Assembly: GCA_017642855.1 (NCBI GenBank)
Contig: JAEPOO010000001.1
Coordinates: 1,899,469-1,963,468, forward strand
Origin: Pseudomonadales bacterium
GTDB taxonomy: Bacteria; Pseudomonadota; Gammaproteobacteria; Pseudomonadales; Azotimanducaceae
Direction: 5' to 3'
Length of the DNA stretch: 64,000 nucleotides
Below, one piece after another: positions 48,321 through 58,527 of the stretch. The stretch's first letter is position 1. Every line of letters starts with the position of its first letter. Made by a program: the position numbers and the translations under genes. The notes under the pieces are model-generated. The model saw nothing but the letters and a program-made list of their open reading frames with translations, made no database searches and had not been told where the DNA came from.

Positions 48321-50984
48321 CTAACCAGAAGCGGCCTTCTTCTTCGACGTCTTCTCAGACTCAACCCACTCACCATTCACATAGTCAGCGCGCCAGCCTG
48401 ACGGCTTGCCCTTGTCGTTCTCAGTCATGACATAATGCTCTTTGGTTTTACGAGCAAACTTGATCAGAGAGCGCCTGCCTTCCGGATCTTTCGCTGGCGC
48501 ACGGAACAGGAACTGATACTTGGGATCAATTTCATTCTGATGGGGCAGGATCTCATCCAGATACGGCGCGCGGGTTTCGCGATTTTTAGGGAACTGACTC
48601 GCAGCCAGGAAAATACCCGCCGCACCGTCACGCAACACATAGGTGTCATCCACCTTCTGACATTGCAGCTCCGGCATGGGAACGGGATCCATCTTGGGCG
48701 GCGCGGGCTCACCGTTACGCAGTAACTTACGCGTATTCTTGCAGTCATCAGACGTACAGCCAAAGTACTTACCAAAGCGGCCCGTTTTTAGCTGCATTTC
48801 TGCACCACACTTATCGCATTCAAGGATGGGGCCGTCATAACCCTTGATCTTGAATTCACCCTTCTCAATGGCGAAGCCGGAACAATCCGGATTATTACCG
48901 CAGACATGCAGCTTGCGTTCGGTATCGATCAGGTAGCTGTCCATCGCAGTGCCGCACTTCTCACAGCGGCGCTTGTCACGGAGGATGCGTGATTCTTCCT
49001 CTTCGTCGCCATCCACGCTGACGACCTCATCACCGGGGATGAGGTTAATGGTGTTCTTGCAGCGCTCTTTTGGCGGCAAAGCATAACCAGAACAACCCAT
49101 AAAGACGCCGGTGCTTGCCGTGCGGATCTGCATATCACGCCCACACTTTTCGCACTTAATATCGGTCATGGAAGGGTCATTGGCGCGCATGCTGCCTTCG
49201 CCATCACCCTCAGCGGTCTCGACCTTGTTCTCAAAATCCTTGTAGAAGTCGTTGAGCAGGTTCTTCCACTCAACATCACCGTCGGAAACCTTATCCAGAC
49301 CCTCTTCCAGCTGAGCTGTGAAGTTGTAATCCAGCAGGTCTTTAAAACTTTCACTCAAGCGTTCTGTCACCACATCACCGATCTTCTCCGCATAAAAACG
49401 CTTGTTGTTCAGGGTGACGTAACCGCGATCTTGGATTGTCGTAATAATCGATGCATAAGTTGAGGGTCGGCCGATGCCCCGCTTTTCAAGTTCACGGACA
49501 AGGCTCGCCTCACCATAACGAGATGGCGGCTTGGTGAAATGCTGAGATGGATGCAGTTCTTCCAGCTTCAACACCTGATCCACCTGGTAGTCCGGCAGCG
49601 GCTGCTCTTCTTCCTTTCGACCTGCAGGCGGCTGCACTTTGGTGTAACCGTCGAACTTCAGGATCCTACCTCGAACACGTAGTTCAAGGTTTCCCGCACC
49701 AACGAGCACACTGGTGCTGATGTAATCAGCGTTTGGCATCTGACAGGCCACAAACTGGCGCCAGATCAATTCATAGAGACGTTCCGCGTCACGCTCCATG
49801 CTCTTCAGGTTAGTCGAATGCACGGTGACATCAGAAGGCCGAATCGCTTCGTGCGCTTCCTGGGCACCTTCTTTTGAGGAGTAGAGCCTTGGCTGATCGG
49901 GCAGATACTTTTTACCGTAATCTTTCTCGATCAGGTCACGTGCCGCTGATACGGCTTCCGCACTGAGATTGGTCGAATCAGTACGCATATAGGTAATGTA
50001 GCCAGCCTCATACAAACGCTGGGCAAGCATCATGGTTTTCTTAACCCCGAAACCCAGACGAGTGCTCGCCGCCTGCTGCAGGGTCGACGTTATATAAGGC
50101 GCAGTCGGACGTGTTTGCGTGGGTTTGTCTTCACGCTTGGTCACGGTAAAGGTCGCATTCCTGAGAATGTCCAGGGCTGCATCTGTCTGTTCTTTATTCA
50201 GGGGCCGGAAGTTCTTGCCATCCTGCTTGGTGACCTGGAACTTCACCGGATCTTTCGAATCACCATCGGTGTGCAACAGGTCCGCATAAACTTCCCAGTA
50301 TTCTTCTGGAATGAAAGCACGGATCTCACGCTCCCGTTCAACAATCAGCTTAACGGCAACCGACTGCACACGACCGGCAGACAAACCTCGGGCAATTTTT
50401 GACCAGAGCAGTGGTGAGAGTTTGAAACCAACCACCCGATCAAGGAATCGTCGCGCCTGCTGAGCGCTGACGTGATCCATATTGATGTCACCGGGTTCTT
50501 CAAACGCTTCTTCAATGGCCTTCTTGGTGATCTCGTTAAACACGACACGGCGATATCTGGATTCGTCACCACCGATCGCTTCACGCAGATGCCACGCAAT
50601 GGCCTCACCTTCACGATCAAGGTCAGTGGCCAGATAAATTTCGTCGGCATTCTTGGCGAGCTTCTTCAGCTCAGAGACAACTTTTTCTTTACCGGGAAGG
50701 ATCTGATAGTTCGCCTTCCAATCGTTATCCGGATCAATGCCCATACGCGCGACCAGTTGTTTGCGCGCCTTTTCTTTCTTATAGGCAGCTTTCTTTTCCG
50801 GCGACATCTTGCGGGTTTTTGCCGCCTCTTTGGCTCGAGCTTTTGGATCACTCTTGCTGGTACCGGATACAGGCAGGTCACGAATGTGTCCCACACTGGA
50901 CTTAACAATATAGTCATCGCCTAGGTAGCGATTAATTGTTTTCGCCTTTGCTGGTGACTCGACAATAACGAGCGATTTACCCAT
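48321..50984 (-). CDS. topA: DNA topoisomerase I
   Basis: 887 residues. Type IA enzyme that relaxes negative supercoils. TOPRIM domain ([31 protein letters not shown]), active-site Tyr in the [13 protein letters not shown] segment, three four-Cys zinc ribbons ([25 protein letters not shown]), and a C-terminal basic tail ([12 protein letters not shown]). The insert [23 protein letters not shown] near residue 50 is Lys/Ala-rich. Partner of lexA in the order seen in Pseudomonas. Confidence 0.98.
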   Translation of the reverse strand: MGKSLVIVESPAKAKTINRYLGDDYIVKSSVGHIRDLPVSGTSKSDPKARAKEAAKTRKMSPEKKAAYKKEKARKQLVARMGIDPDNDWKANYQILPGKEKVVSELKKLAKNADEIYLATDLDREGEAIAWHLREAIGGDESRYRRVVFNEITKKAIEEAFEEPGDINMDHVSAQQARRFLDRVVGFKLSPLLWSKIARGLSAGRVQSVAVKLIVEREREIRAFIPEEYWEVYADLLHTDGDSKDPVKFQVTKQDGKNFRPLNKEQTDAALDILRNATFTVTKREDKPTQTRPTAPYITSTLQQAASTRLGFGVKKTMMLAQRLYEAGYITYMRTDSTNLSAEAVSAARDLIEKDYGKKYLPDQPRLYSSKEGAQEAHEAIRPSDVTVHSTNLKSMERDAERLYELIWRQFVACQMPNADYISTSVLVGAGNLELRVRGRILKFDGYTKVQPPAGRKEEEQPLPDYQVDQVLKLEELHPSQHFTKPPSRYGEASLVRELEKRGIGRPSTYASIITTIQDRGYVTLNNKRFYAEKIGDVVTERLSESFKDLLDYNFTAQLEEGLDKVSDGDVEWKNLLNDFYKDFENKVETAEGDGEGSMRANDPSMTDIKCEKCGRDMQIRTASTGVFMGCSGYALPPKERCKNTINLIPGDEVVSVDGDEEEESRILRDKRRCEKCGTAMDSYLIDTERKLHVCGNNPDCSGFAIEKGEFKIKGYDGPILECDKCGAEMQLKTGRFGKYFGCTSDDCKNTRKLLRNGEPAPPKMDPVPMPELQCQKVDDTYVLRDGAAGIFLAASQFPKNRETRAPYLDEILPHQNEIDPKYQFLFRAPAKDPEGRRSLIKFARKTKEHYVMTENDKGKPSGWRADYVNGEWVESEKTSKKKAASG

Positions 50985-51038
50985 TCACTGCATCCATAGT
51001 TGTTCGTTTGGCGCGATTCAGCGCGCTAAGGGGCGACA

Positions 51039-51067
51039 TATATAAGGTCAATGTTTTCGAAGGTCAA
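51039..51067 (-). promoter_or_regulatory. Candidate topA promoter
   Basis: On the minus strand TTGACC (51067-51062) and TATATA (51044-51039) are separated by exactly 17 nt, about 55 nt before the topA ATG. It lies in the 181-nt gap after the next upstream gene and is the best promoter match there. Confidence 0.6.
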
Positions 51068-51165
51068 GCAACATTCGTTCATTTTGTTGCTTCGATCACA
51101 CCGCCGACCGTTTTTTACTTTACGCGCAGATCAGTGAGTTTTGTCAAGCCTAGCCGACGAAAGCG

Positions 51166-51705
51166 TCAATAGTCTTCGTCTTCTTCGACGGGTTTGTGCA
51201 ACGGTAAGTCCGCGCATTGCTTAAGAAAATCCAGCACATCCTGGACAGATTCTTTGTCAGCTTCGTGCCAGTAAATCGTGATGCAGTAACGGGATTCCTC
51301 TACCTGATCAACGTCATCTGGTAACGATTCAATAGAAGTGGCCAAAAAAATTCTCAGCTCGTCACTGGCATGCTCATTGGGATCAACAGGCCATCGCCAG
51401 CTTTTGTCGAGATTTCGCTGCGCGCACCAACTGACTTCTGGCAACTCACGCCAATCCCGTGCTCTTTTCCTCTGCTGACGCCACGCCGTCACCTTCAGGT
51501 CCGGAGGAATTTTTCGACCGGTATGGGTGATGTATTTATCCTGGTCAGGGTTCGGGTCTTCAATGGTCGTCAAATCAACGGACACGCCAGCCCCGCGAGC
51601 AAGGTTTCGCATCTGCATCCGTTCCTTCTGTCTCGCAGACGGCAATACCGCAATAATAGGCACGATGATGAACAGGAGCGCCAGGCCGATAATCAGGTAA
51701 ACCAT
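51166..51705 (-). CDS. Hypothetical inner-membrane-anchored protein
   Basis: 179 residues. One N-terminal membrane helix (about 2-22, VYLIIGLALLFIIVPIIAVL), then a cytoplasmic-type charged domain with KIPPDLKVTAWRQQRKRARDW, three Trp in a short span (WCAQRNLDKSWRWPVDP) and an acidic C-terminus. I do not recognise a characterised family. Similar anchored proteins of unknown function sit by topA in pseudomonads. Divergent from the Usp gene with about 77 nt between starts. Confidence 0.65.
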   Translation of the reverse strand: MVYLIIGLALLFIIVPIIAVLPSARQKERMQMRNLARGAGVSVDLTTIEDPNPDQDKYITHTGRKIPPDLKVTAWRQQRKRARDWRELPEVSWCAQRNLDKSWRWPVDPNEHASDELRIFLATSIESLPDDVDQVEESRYCITIYWHEADKESVQDVLDFLKQCADLPLHKPVEEDEDY

Positions 51706-51782
51706 CTGTTGAGGATAGCAGGCTTACTGTGTAAATTTGGCGAAATATCCAACCACAAAAACGACAAGAGCAGGTGGATAAG

Positions 51783-52226
51783 ATGGCTGAGTACAATCAC
51801 ATATTGGTGGGTGTCGACCTAACCGTTGAATCCCGTGACGTGTCAAAACGAGCTTGCGCGCTCAGGACCGCTTTCGGCTGTCGGCTCAGTTGTGTACATG
51901 TTATCGAACCCTTGTCGCTGGCTTATGGCGGCGACATTCCGATGGATCTATCGACCATCCAGGAGCAAATCCAGGACACCGCAAAAACTCATCTTGCAGA
52001 GTTCGCTTCCTCCCTCGATATTCCCGCAGACGATCAGCACCTGATCTTTGGTCGACCGGAAACCGAGATACATACCCTGGCCGAGGAAATCGGCGCTGAC
52101 CTGATTGTTGTCGGCAGTCACGGTCGCCACGGCCTCGCCCTACTGCTGGGCTCAACCGCCAATGGTGTCTTGCATGGCGCCCCCTGTGATGTGCTGGCAG
52201 TGCGGGTTGGCATCAAAGACAACTGA
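51783..52226 (+). CDS. Universal stress protein (UspA family)
   Basis: 147 residues from the ATG at 51783 (AGGTGG upstream); a GTG three codons earlier is less likely. NHILVGVDLT at the N-terminus and VVGSHGRHGLALLLGSTANGVLH near the end give the ATP-binding GxxGxxxxxxxxG-S-type UspA motif, so it is probably an ATP-binding, UspFG-type or UspA-type stress protein. Role unknown here. Followed by a dispersed repeat. Confidence 0.93.
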   Translation: MAEYNHILVGVDLTVESRDVSKRACALRTAFGCRLSCVHVIEPLSLAYGGDIPMDLSTIQEQIQDTAKTHLAEFASSLDIPADDQHLIFGRPETEIHTLAEEIGADLIVVGSHGRHGLALLLGSTANGVLHGAPCDVLAVRVGIKDN

Positions 52227-52227
52227 T

Positions 52228-52306
52228 CCCCTCGTCGCGAGCGAGTAGCAACCGAGCACCTATCCCTCATCTCGACCGAGCATCGCGAGCGGAGAGATCT
52301 CTCTCT
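52228..52306. repeat. Dispersed dyad element, copy B
   Basis: Contains CCTCATCTCGACCGAG (52265-52280) and GCGAGCGGAGAGATCTCT (52285-52302), blocks shared with copy C. The first part (CTCGTCGCGAGCGAG) forms its own short dyad. It lies between the Usp gene and slt, genes on the same strand, and lacks the 39-nt right end found in copies A and D. Confidence 0.55.
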
Positions 52307-52372
52307 TCCTTCTTCATTAAACTTTCATTAGTCTTTCACGCACTGACACGCAAAGAGTGATCGAATACACGC

Positions 52373-54376
52373 GTGAAACAATTTTTACTGACCTGCGCAC
52401 TATTATTCATGGCGGTGCCGGCTTCGGCTGACTTTTCCCGTGGGGACACCTACGACCCGTCAATGACCCCGGACCGATTCGAACAGCGGCAGCTGTATCT
52501 CGATGCACTGCACCTGATTCGAACCAGCCAGTTCACCCGGCTGCAGAAACTGAAACCTCAGCTGCGCACCTATGCGCTCTACCCCTACCTCGAGTACACC
52601 GAGATGTCCTATCGCATCTCGCGTTATGCCGAAGATGACATCTTCGCCTGGGTTGAGCAGAACGCCGACACACCCCTGACAGAACCCTTACTTCAGCACT
52701 GGCTGTCCAGCCTGGCAAAACGCGGGGAATGGGCAACGTTCGTGGCAAACTACGAAAAGGTTTCTCCCACCCGGGCGCTCGCCTGCCGTTACGGATACGC
52801 CCTATATCAAGTCGGTATGAACGAAAAGGCGATGGCAGAAGCCGCCCGGCTTTGGACCGTTGGCTTCTCGCAACCCGATGAATGTGACCCCATCTTCAAT
52901 ATCTGGCGCGGTGCCGACGGCATGACGCCAGATATTGCCTGGCGCCGTTTTTCCCTGGCCCTCCAGGAAAACGAGCGAAAGCTCGCCAATTATCTGATGC
53001 GGTTTGTTCACAAGGATGACAAGCCTTACGCATCCAACTACCGCCTGGTGCACCAGAAACCGAAAACCATTAAGCGAACCGGTGCCTTTAAAAAAGACAA
53101 CGCTCGCAATCGCGAGATTGTGCTGCACGGCATTCGACGATTGGCACGTTCTGATCCCCAGGAAGCCCTGTTAACACTCCGAGCATATGAACCCCTGCTC
53201 AGCTTCGAGCCAGCGCCGCTGGAAGCAGCCTATGCCTCTATCGGTATCAGGTTATCGAGAAAAACCAGCGACATGGCGCTGATGGACGCTTTGCCTGTCA
53301 ACCTGCATGAGCACCCGGACCTGGTGGAGGCACGACTCAGACAAAGCCTGAGACTGCAGGACTGGAGCAGTGTCATCGTGCTCATCAACCTGCTGCCCGA
53401 GGCACTTCAGGATTCGGAACGCTGGCAATATTGGAAAGCACGGGTCCTCGGACAATCCGCGGAAGAACCGGATCGGTTGATCGCACACGAGATTCTGACA
53501 GCGCTGAGTGAGACCCGTTCTTTTTATGGATTTGTCGCAGCAGACATCCTGCAATCGCATTACAACTACCAGGACGAGCCGACACCGGTGACCTTCGATC
53601 AGATTCTTTCGCTGGAAGAGACGCCGAGCATACAACGGGCGCTGGAATTGTTTGCCCTGGGTGAGAGATCCCGTGCGCGTAAGGAATGGTATTTCTCCAC
53701 CGCCGACTTTACCTACGCAGAGCGTGAGGTTGCTGCGAAGATTGCCCTTCGCTGGGGCTGGTACAAGGCCGCGATTCAAACCATGATCGATGCGGGTGCC
53801 TGGAATCATCTGGACTTTCGTTTCCCCATTGCTTACCAGGACACCTTTCTGGAACACGCAAGACGAGCAAATATTCCCGTGCAGTGGAGCCTTGCCATTG
53901 CCAGGCAAGAAAGTGCGTTCATGCCAGATGCCAAATCCCGTTCCGGTGCCCTCGGTGTGATGCAGTTGATGCCGACCACGGCACAAACCGTCGCCAAAAA
54001 GCTCGGCGTAACCTACAAGAACAATTCGAGCCTCACCGAGCCCGACCTTAACATTAAGCTCGGCACCAATTACCTGAGCGAAATGCTTCGCCGCTTTGAC
54101 AACAATCGCATTCTTGCATCGGCTGCGTATAATGCCGGCCCTGGAAACGTCGGCAAATGGCTGGATCCGAACATGCCGTTCGATGTCTGGATCGAGATCA
54201 TCCCGTTCTCCGAAACCCGGGGATACGTTCAAAACGTATTGATGTTCTCAAGCATCTACAGTCGGCGCATGAACGAAAAGCAACCATTGATTTATCCGCA
54301 CGAGAGGAACTACTTCTCTCCGCAACAGGTTACGGGCATCCAGGAACTGGCCCAACGCCAGCCGGAAAACACCTGA
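52373..54376 (+). CDS. slt: Soluble lytic murein transglycosylase Slt
   Basis: 667 residues from a GTG. Signal peptide (about 1-20, ending PASA), a long helical ring domain typical of Slt70 (about 30-480), and a C-terminal lysozyme-like domain with catalytic Glu513 in ARQESAFMPDAKSRSGALG, MQLMPTTAQ and AYNAGPGNV. It cleaves peptidoglycan to anhydro-muropeptides in the periplasm. Length matches the Slt70 class. Likely cotranscribed with tatD (17-nt gap). Confidence 0.95.
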   Translation: MKQFLLTCALLFMAVPASADFSRGDTYDPSMTPDRFEQRQLYLDALHLIRTSQFTRLQKLKPQLRTYALYPYLEYTEMSYRISRYAEDDIFAWVEQNADTPLTEPLLQHWLSSLAKRGEWATFVANYEKVSPTRALACRYGYALYQVGMNEKAMAEAARLWTVGFSQPDECDPIFNIWRGADGMTPDIAWRRFSLALQENERKLANYLMRFVHKDDKPYASNYRLVHQKPKTIKRTGAFKKDNARNREIVLHGIRRLARSDPQEALLTLRAYEPLLSFEPAPLEAAYASIGIRLSRKTSDMALMDALPVNLHEHPDLVEARLRQSLRLQDWSSVIVLINLLPEALQDSERWQYWKARVLGQSAEEPDRLIAHEILTALSETRSFYGFVAADILQSHYNYQDEPTPVTFDQILSLEETPSIQRALELFALGERSRARKEWYFSTADFTYAEREVAAKIALRWGWYKAAIQTMIDAGAWNHLDFRFPIAYQDTFLEHARRANIPVQWSLAIARQESAFMPDAKSRSGALGVMQLMPTTAQTVAKKLGVTYKNNSSLTEPDLNIKLGTNYLSEMLRRFDNNRILASAAYNAGPGNVGKWLDPNMPFDVWIEIIPFSETRGYVQNVLMFSSIYSRRMNEKQPLIYPHERNYFSPQQVTGIQELAQRQPENT

Positions 54377-54393
54377 ACCAAACCTAGGGCCAG

Positions 54394-55185
54394 ATGACAG
54401 CACTCATAGACATTGGGGCCAACCTTACCCACGACTCGTTCGATCACGATTTCGATGATGTGCTGGAACGTGCCGCCGAAGTGGGTGTCACCCGAATGGT
54501 GGTGACTGGTGCGTCAAAAGCAGGCAGTGAGCAGGCACGCGATATCGCGGCGCGGCATGAGTTTCTGTTCGCGACGGCGGGGATTCACCCGCATCACGCC
54601 GAAGAGACCGACACATCCACCCTCTCTCTGCTGAGAGATCTCTCAAAAGACGAGCAGGTTAAGGCGATCGGTGAGACCGGGCTCGATTTCTTCCGTGACT
54701 TTTCACCGAGACAAACACAGATCACATCGTTCGAGCAGCACATCGAGCTCGCGATCGAGACGGGTTTGCCCATGTTCCTGCATGAGCGGGATGCTCACCC
54801 GACCTTTGCCGATGTGTTACGACACTATCGTGATGGCCTGACTCGTGCTGTTGTGCACTGTTTTACCGGAGAGAAAGAGGCGCTCTATGCCTACCTTGAC
54901 CTGGATTGTTACATCGGCATGACCGGCTGGATCTGTGATGAACGCCGGGGTGAGCATTTAAAAACGCTGGTTCGGGATATTCCGGATAACCGTCTGATGA
55001 TAGAAACCGATGCCCCCTATCTGATGCCTCGCACGATAAGACCGAAGCCCAAGACCCGACGCAACGAACCGATGAACCTGCCAGAAGTTTGCCGGGTTGT
55101 CGCTGACTGCCGGGAAGTCTCTTACGAAAAGCTGGCGCAGCAGACCACCGAAAACGCGACAACGTTTTTCGGTCTGCCCGCATAG
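54394..55185 (+). CDS. tatD: TatD metal-dependent DNase
   Basis: 263 residues. DIGANLTHDSF, AGIHPHHAEE, GETGLDFFRDFSP, VHCFTGEKEA, MTGWICDERRG and IETDAPYLMPR line up with E. coli TatD itself. TatD is a Mg-dependent 3'-5' exonuclease of the amidohydrolase fold implicated in repair of oxidised DNA. It ends 9 nt before the glutaredoxin-like gene. Confidence 0.93.
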   Translation: MTALIDIGANLTHDSFDHDFDDVLERAAEVGVTRMVVTGASKAGSEQARDIAARHEFLFATAGIHPHHAEETDTSTLSLLRDLSKDEQVKAIGETGLDFFRDFSPRQTQITSFEQHIELAIETGLPMFLHERDAHPTFADVLRHYRDGLTRAVVHCFTGEKEALYAYLDLDCYIGMTGWICDERRGEHLKTLVRDIPDNRLMIETDAPYLMPRTIRPKPKTRRNEPMNLPEVCRVVADCREVSYEKLAQQTTENATTFFGLPA

Positions 55186-55194
55186 GGAAGATCA

Positions 55195-55437
55195 GTGAAA
55201 GTGAATCTGTACACGACCCTCGGCTGTCATCTTTGCGAACAGGCGTATGCCTTGCTCGTGGCGTTGCAACAGGAAGGCCTGGCGATCGACATCGACAGCA
55301 TTGAGATCGCCGACTCCGATGAGTTGATGGACAAGTACGGTATCCGTATTCCAGTGGTCACGTTCACATCAGATGAAGAAGTGAGAGAAATTGGCTGGCC
55401 CTTCACACTCGACGAACTGCGAGCTTTTCTCGTCTGA
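55195..55437 (+). CDS. Glutaredoxin-like small protein
   Basis: 80 residues from a GTG with AGGGAAG upstream. LYTTLGCHLCEQAYALL has the CxxC redox motif (CHLC), and GIRIPVVTF holds the cis-Pro of the thioredoxin fold. It belongs to the short glutaredoxin family (DUF836-like) found across gammaproteobacteria. Probably a thiol-disulfide protein of unknown partner. Confidence 0.88.
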   Translation: MKVNLYTTLGCHLCEQAYALLVALQQEGLAIDIDSIEIADSDELMDKYGIRIPVVTFTSDEEVREIGWPFTLDELRAFLV

Positions 55438-55449
55438 TAATATTAGGCC

Positions 55450-57159
55450 ATGCCACCACTATTACAGTGCCACCGGATATCACACGCTGCCGGCACCAAG
55501 TCTCTCTTCAAGTCGCTGGACCTGACCATCAATACCGGAGACCGGATTGGCCTGGTCGGTCACAACGGTTCCGGGAAGTCGACACTGCTATCGATTCTGA
55601 ATGGCAGTGACGTCCCGGACGAGGGCGACATTTCTCGCAACAACGATCTGCATCTGGAAACCGTCGAACAGTTCATCGACCCAGCCCTCAACGACTTCAC
55701 CATGCTGGAGGCACTCTCAGAGAAACTCCCGGCCGAGGAACAGGTCAGCCAGCAGTATCGGGCGGAGCAACTGTTGAACCAGCTCGGATTCAGCGAGCAA
55801 GAGTTTGGCTACCGGGTGAAAGATCTTTCCGGTGGTCAGCAGAATCGACTGATGTTTGCGCGTGCTTTGATCCTGGAACCCAACCTGATCCTGTTCGATG
55901 AACCGACCAACCATCTGGACCTGAAGACCCTGCTGATGTTTGAGCAGTACCTGAAGTCACTCAAAGCAGCCTTTCTCCTGATCTCCCACGACCGGGCGTT
56001 TCTGGATGCCGTCACCGATCGCACCGTGTTCCTCCGGGACGAGCGGTTCTACCCCTTCGGCATGCCCTATTCCAAAGCCAGAATCGCACTGGAAGAACAT
56101 GACGAAGCGGCGCGGGCAGCCAGAGAGCAGGAAGAAAAGGACATCAGACGCCTGGAAGCAAGCGCTAAACGCCTGGCCACCTGGGGAAAGGTTTACGACA
56201 ACGAAGATCTCTCGCGCAAAGCCAAATCCATGGAAAAGCGCATCGAGAAGCTGAAAGACGAGCAGACTTTTGTTTCCAGGGGCTCTGGACTGAGCCTCAG
56301 CATTGATGTCGGCAGTGCAAAAGCCAATCGCATGCTCGCCATTGAACAACGAGACATCCTGGCGCCGGATGATCGAGTGTTGTTTCACATCGATGATTTC
56401 ATCATCAAGCCAGGCGATCGCGTCGCCCTGCTCGGTCACAACGGTGCCGGGAAAACCACACTGATCAATCGCATTATGTCGGCGTACGAGCAGAACCGAG
56501 ATGGCGACGTCATCAAGTTTAATCCGCAATGTGACATGGGTTACTACGATCAGGAGATGGAACGTCTGGATGGTTCCCTTGGTCTGATGCAAACCCTGCG
56601 CGATCAATGTGGTGGACCAGACCACAATCTCAAAGGCGCCCTGATCAAAGCCGGCTTCCCCTACAAAGACATGGATAAAAAGGTTGAGGTGCTGTCAGGC
56701 GGTGAACGCGCTCGTCTCATGTTCCTGATCATTCGGATGAACCAACCGAACTTCCTGATCCTGGATGAGCCAACAAACCACATCGACATCCAGGGAAAAG
56801 AAGAGCTGGAGGCCCAGATCCTTGAAACCAACGCCACGGTATTGATCACCTCCCATGATCGACGCTTTGTCGACAACATTGCTGAGCGCTACGTACTCAT
56901 CTCGAACGGTAAGCTGCAGGAGATTCACCGGCCGGAAATCTTTTACGACATGGATTCACCGACGGCCATAAAAACCGACACATCAAGAAAAGAAGAGAAG
57001 CCTTCTGCTGTGTCTGGCGAAGAAGACATTCTTGCGCGCATCGTAGAACTGGAAGCGTTACTCGAAGCGGATCTGGCGAGAAAGCCCAAGTTTCAGAAAC
57101 CTAAACGACAGGAAAGCTGGCGAGCGGAGATCGAAAAACTGTCTGGCGAGTTGAGCTGA
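55450..57159 (+). CDS. ABC-F family ATPase
   Basis: 569 residues with two ABC cassettes and no membrane domain. Cassette 1: GHNGSGKSTL, LSGGQQNRLMFARAL, DEPTNHLDL. Cassette 2: GHNGAGKTTL, LSGGERARLMFL, DEPTNHIDI. A charged linker (about 215-285) joins them and a coiled tail ends the protein. ABC-F proteins act on the ribosome. It is not a typical Uup, EttA or YheS by the linker, so I give no symbol. Starts 12 nt after the glutaredoxin-like gene. Confidence 0.9.
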   Translation: MPPLLQCHRISHAAGTKSLFKSLDLTINTGDRIGLVGHNGSGKSTLLSILNGSDVPDEGDISRNNDLHLETVEQFIDPALNDFTMLEALSEKLPAEEQVSQQYRAEQLLNQLGFSEQEFGYRVKDLSGGQQNRLMFARALILEPNLILFDEPTNHLDLKTLLMFEQYLKSLKAAFLLISHDRAFLDAVTDRTVFLRDERFYPFGMPYSKARIALEEHDEAARAAREQEEKDIRRLEASAKRLATWGKVYDNEDLSRKAKSMEKRIEKLKDEQTFVSRGSGLSLSIDVGSAKANRMLAIEQRDILAPDDRVLFHIDDFIIKPGDRVALLGHNGAGKTTLINRIMSAYEQNRDGDVIKFNPQCDMGYYDQEMERLDGSLGLMQTLRDQCGGPDHNLKGALIKAGFPYKDMDKKVEVLSGGERARLMFLIIRMNQPNFLILDEPTNHIDIQGKEELEAQILETNATVLITSHDRRFVDNIAERYVLISNGKLQEIHRPEIFYDMDSPTAIKTDTSRKEEKPSAVSGEEDILARIVELEALLEADLARKPKFQKPKRQESWRAEIEKLSGELS

Positions 57160-57162
57160 AGC

Positions 57163-57567
57163 CTAGCTTTCTAACGCATTTAGAATGGTGCAATGAACCG
57201 CGGAGAGCTCGCCGCCTTCACAGGCATCGGTGATCTGTCTCAAAGCCAGCTTCATCTTTTGAAGTTCCGCCATCTTGATTTCAATGGCACCCAGTTTCTG
57301 TTCCGCCAATTCTTTCACCTCACCACAGGTCGCGTGTTCTCTGTCCACTTGAAGTGATAGCAGCTCTCCGACTTCCCGAAGCGAGAAATCCATGGCGCGT
57401 GCACGTCGAATAAAGCGGACACGATCCACATCATCGGTGGTGTAAAGACGATAACCGGCATCACTACGGCGAGGTTCTGGAATGAGACCCTCGGATTCAT
57501 AGTAGCGCAGCGTCTCCACACTGGTTTCCGTTCGACTGGCGAGTTCGCCGATTCTTAGATGGCTCAT
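57163..57567 (-). CDS. MerR-family regulator, ZntR/CadR/PbrR type
   Basis: 134 residues from the ATG at 57567. The open frame is 15 codons longer but MSHLRIGELASRTETSVETLRYYE is the exact MerR start. Helix-turn-helix (about 4-40), dimer helix (about 80-115), and metal-site candidates Cys in HATCGEV, Cys in DACEGG and Cys in VHCTIL, as in ZntR-type sensors of Zn/Cd/Pb, though the usual double Cys is single. It would activate a metal-efflux gene, but none is adjacent; the divergent neighbour is an SMP-30 protein. Confidence 0.87.
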   Translation of the reverse strand: MSHLRIGELASRTETSVETLRYYESEGLIPEPRRSDAGYRLYTTDDVDRVRFIRRARAMDFSLREVGELLSLQVDREHATCGEVKELAEQKLGAIEIKMAELQKMKLALRQITDACEGGELSAVHCTILNALES

Positions 57568-57568
57568 A

Positions 57569-57580
57569 ACACTATAGTGT
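57569..57580. promoter_or_regulatory. Palindrome at the MerR start
   Basis: ACACTATAGTGT is a perfect 12-bp palindrome one base before the MerR ATG. It contains TATAGT on both strands, so it can serve as -10 for either gene and as part of a MerR operator. If used for the MerR gene, the transcript would begin at or next to the ATG (leaderless). Confidence 0.4.
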
Positions 57581-57684
57581 ACTCTAAACTTCAAATTTCC
57601 ACAGAATCTCACCCGGTTGGTCTTTTCTGCGACTCGAATCCCTTCTAGACTGCATTTTTCCTCGCTTCCTGCGGTTCTTTCGTG

Positions 57685-58527
57685 ATGACAACAGAAACAC
57701 TGATAGACGGGCTTTGCTTCGGAGAAGGCCCAAGATGGCGCGATGGCCGGCTGTATTTCTCAGACATGCATGCCAGCACCGTTTACGCCCTAGACGAACA
57801 GGGCCATTTGGAAACCATCGTGAAACTCGAGGATGACGAGCCTTCCGGTTTGGGTTGGCTGCCTGATGGCCGCATGCTGATCGTCTCCATGCAGAAGCGA
57901 AAGCTCCTGGCGTTTGATGGCACCAGCCTAGAAGACTTTGCTGACCTTTCTGAATACGCCACATACCACTGTAACGACATGGTGACGGACGCCCAGGGAA
58001 GATCCTACGTCGGCAACTTCGGATTCGACCTGCATCATGATGGTGAATTCTGCAAAGCGGCCATGGTTCTGGTTCACCCTGACGGAAGCACCGAACTGGC
58101 AGCTGATGAGCTCTCATTTCCAAACGGCACGGTGATCACACCTGACGGCAAAACACTCATCGTGGGTGAATCTTTTGGCGCACGATTAACCGCCTTTGAC
58201 ATCGGTGAAGACGGTCGTCTGTCCAACCGGCGGGAATGGGCGCCGATGGAAGGTGCTGTGCCGGACGGTATCTGTCTGGATGAGGCAGACGGCATCTGGG
58301 TGGCATCACCGGTCAGCAATGAAGCGCTTCGGGTCGTTGAAGGCGGTGAAGTGACCGACAGAGTTCAAATTAAGAATCAGGCTTTCGCCTGTATGCTTGG
58401 CGGTGAAGATGGCAAGACGCTGTTTATCATGACCAGCGGAAGCTCTCATCCCGACAAATCCAAAGAAGAGAAATCTGCGGCTGTGGAAACAGTTCGCGTA
58501 GAATATGCAGGTGCCGGACTACCGTGA
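57685..58527 (+). CDS. SMP-30/gluconolactonase family protein
   Basis: 280 residues from the ATG at 57685 (a GTG one codon earlier is equally open). FGEGPRWRDGRLYFSDM is the first metal-binding strand (Glu) of the six-bladed SMP-30 propeller, NDMVTDAQGRSYVG supplies the Asn/Asp site and PDGICLDEADGIWVA the last acidic ligand. Such enzymes are Ca- or Zn-dependent lactonases acting on sugar lactones or related substrates. Overlaps ddl by 4 nt. Confidence 0.87.
   Translation: MTTETLIDGLCFGEGPRWRDGRLYFSDMHASTVYALDEQGHLETIVKLEDDEPSGLGWLPDGRMLIVSMQKRKLLAFDGTSLEDFADLSEYATYHCNDMVTDAQGRSYVGNFGFDLHHDGEFCKAAMVLVHPDGSTELAADELSFPNGTVITPDGKTLIVGESFGARLTAFDIGEDGRLSNRREWAPMEGAVPDGICLDEADGIWVASPVSNEALRVVEGGEVTDRVQIKNQAFACMLGGEDGKTLFIMTSGSSHPDKSKEEKSAAVETVRVEYAGAGLP

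Noticed and set aside
53252..54232. 326-residue open frame on the minus strand
   Set aside because: It is antisense to slt, whose catalytic domain is intact; the translation has no recognisable features.
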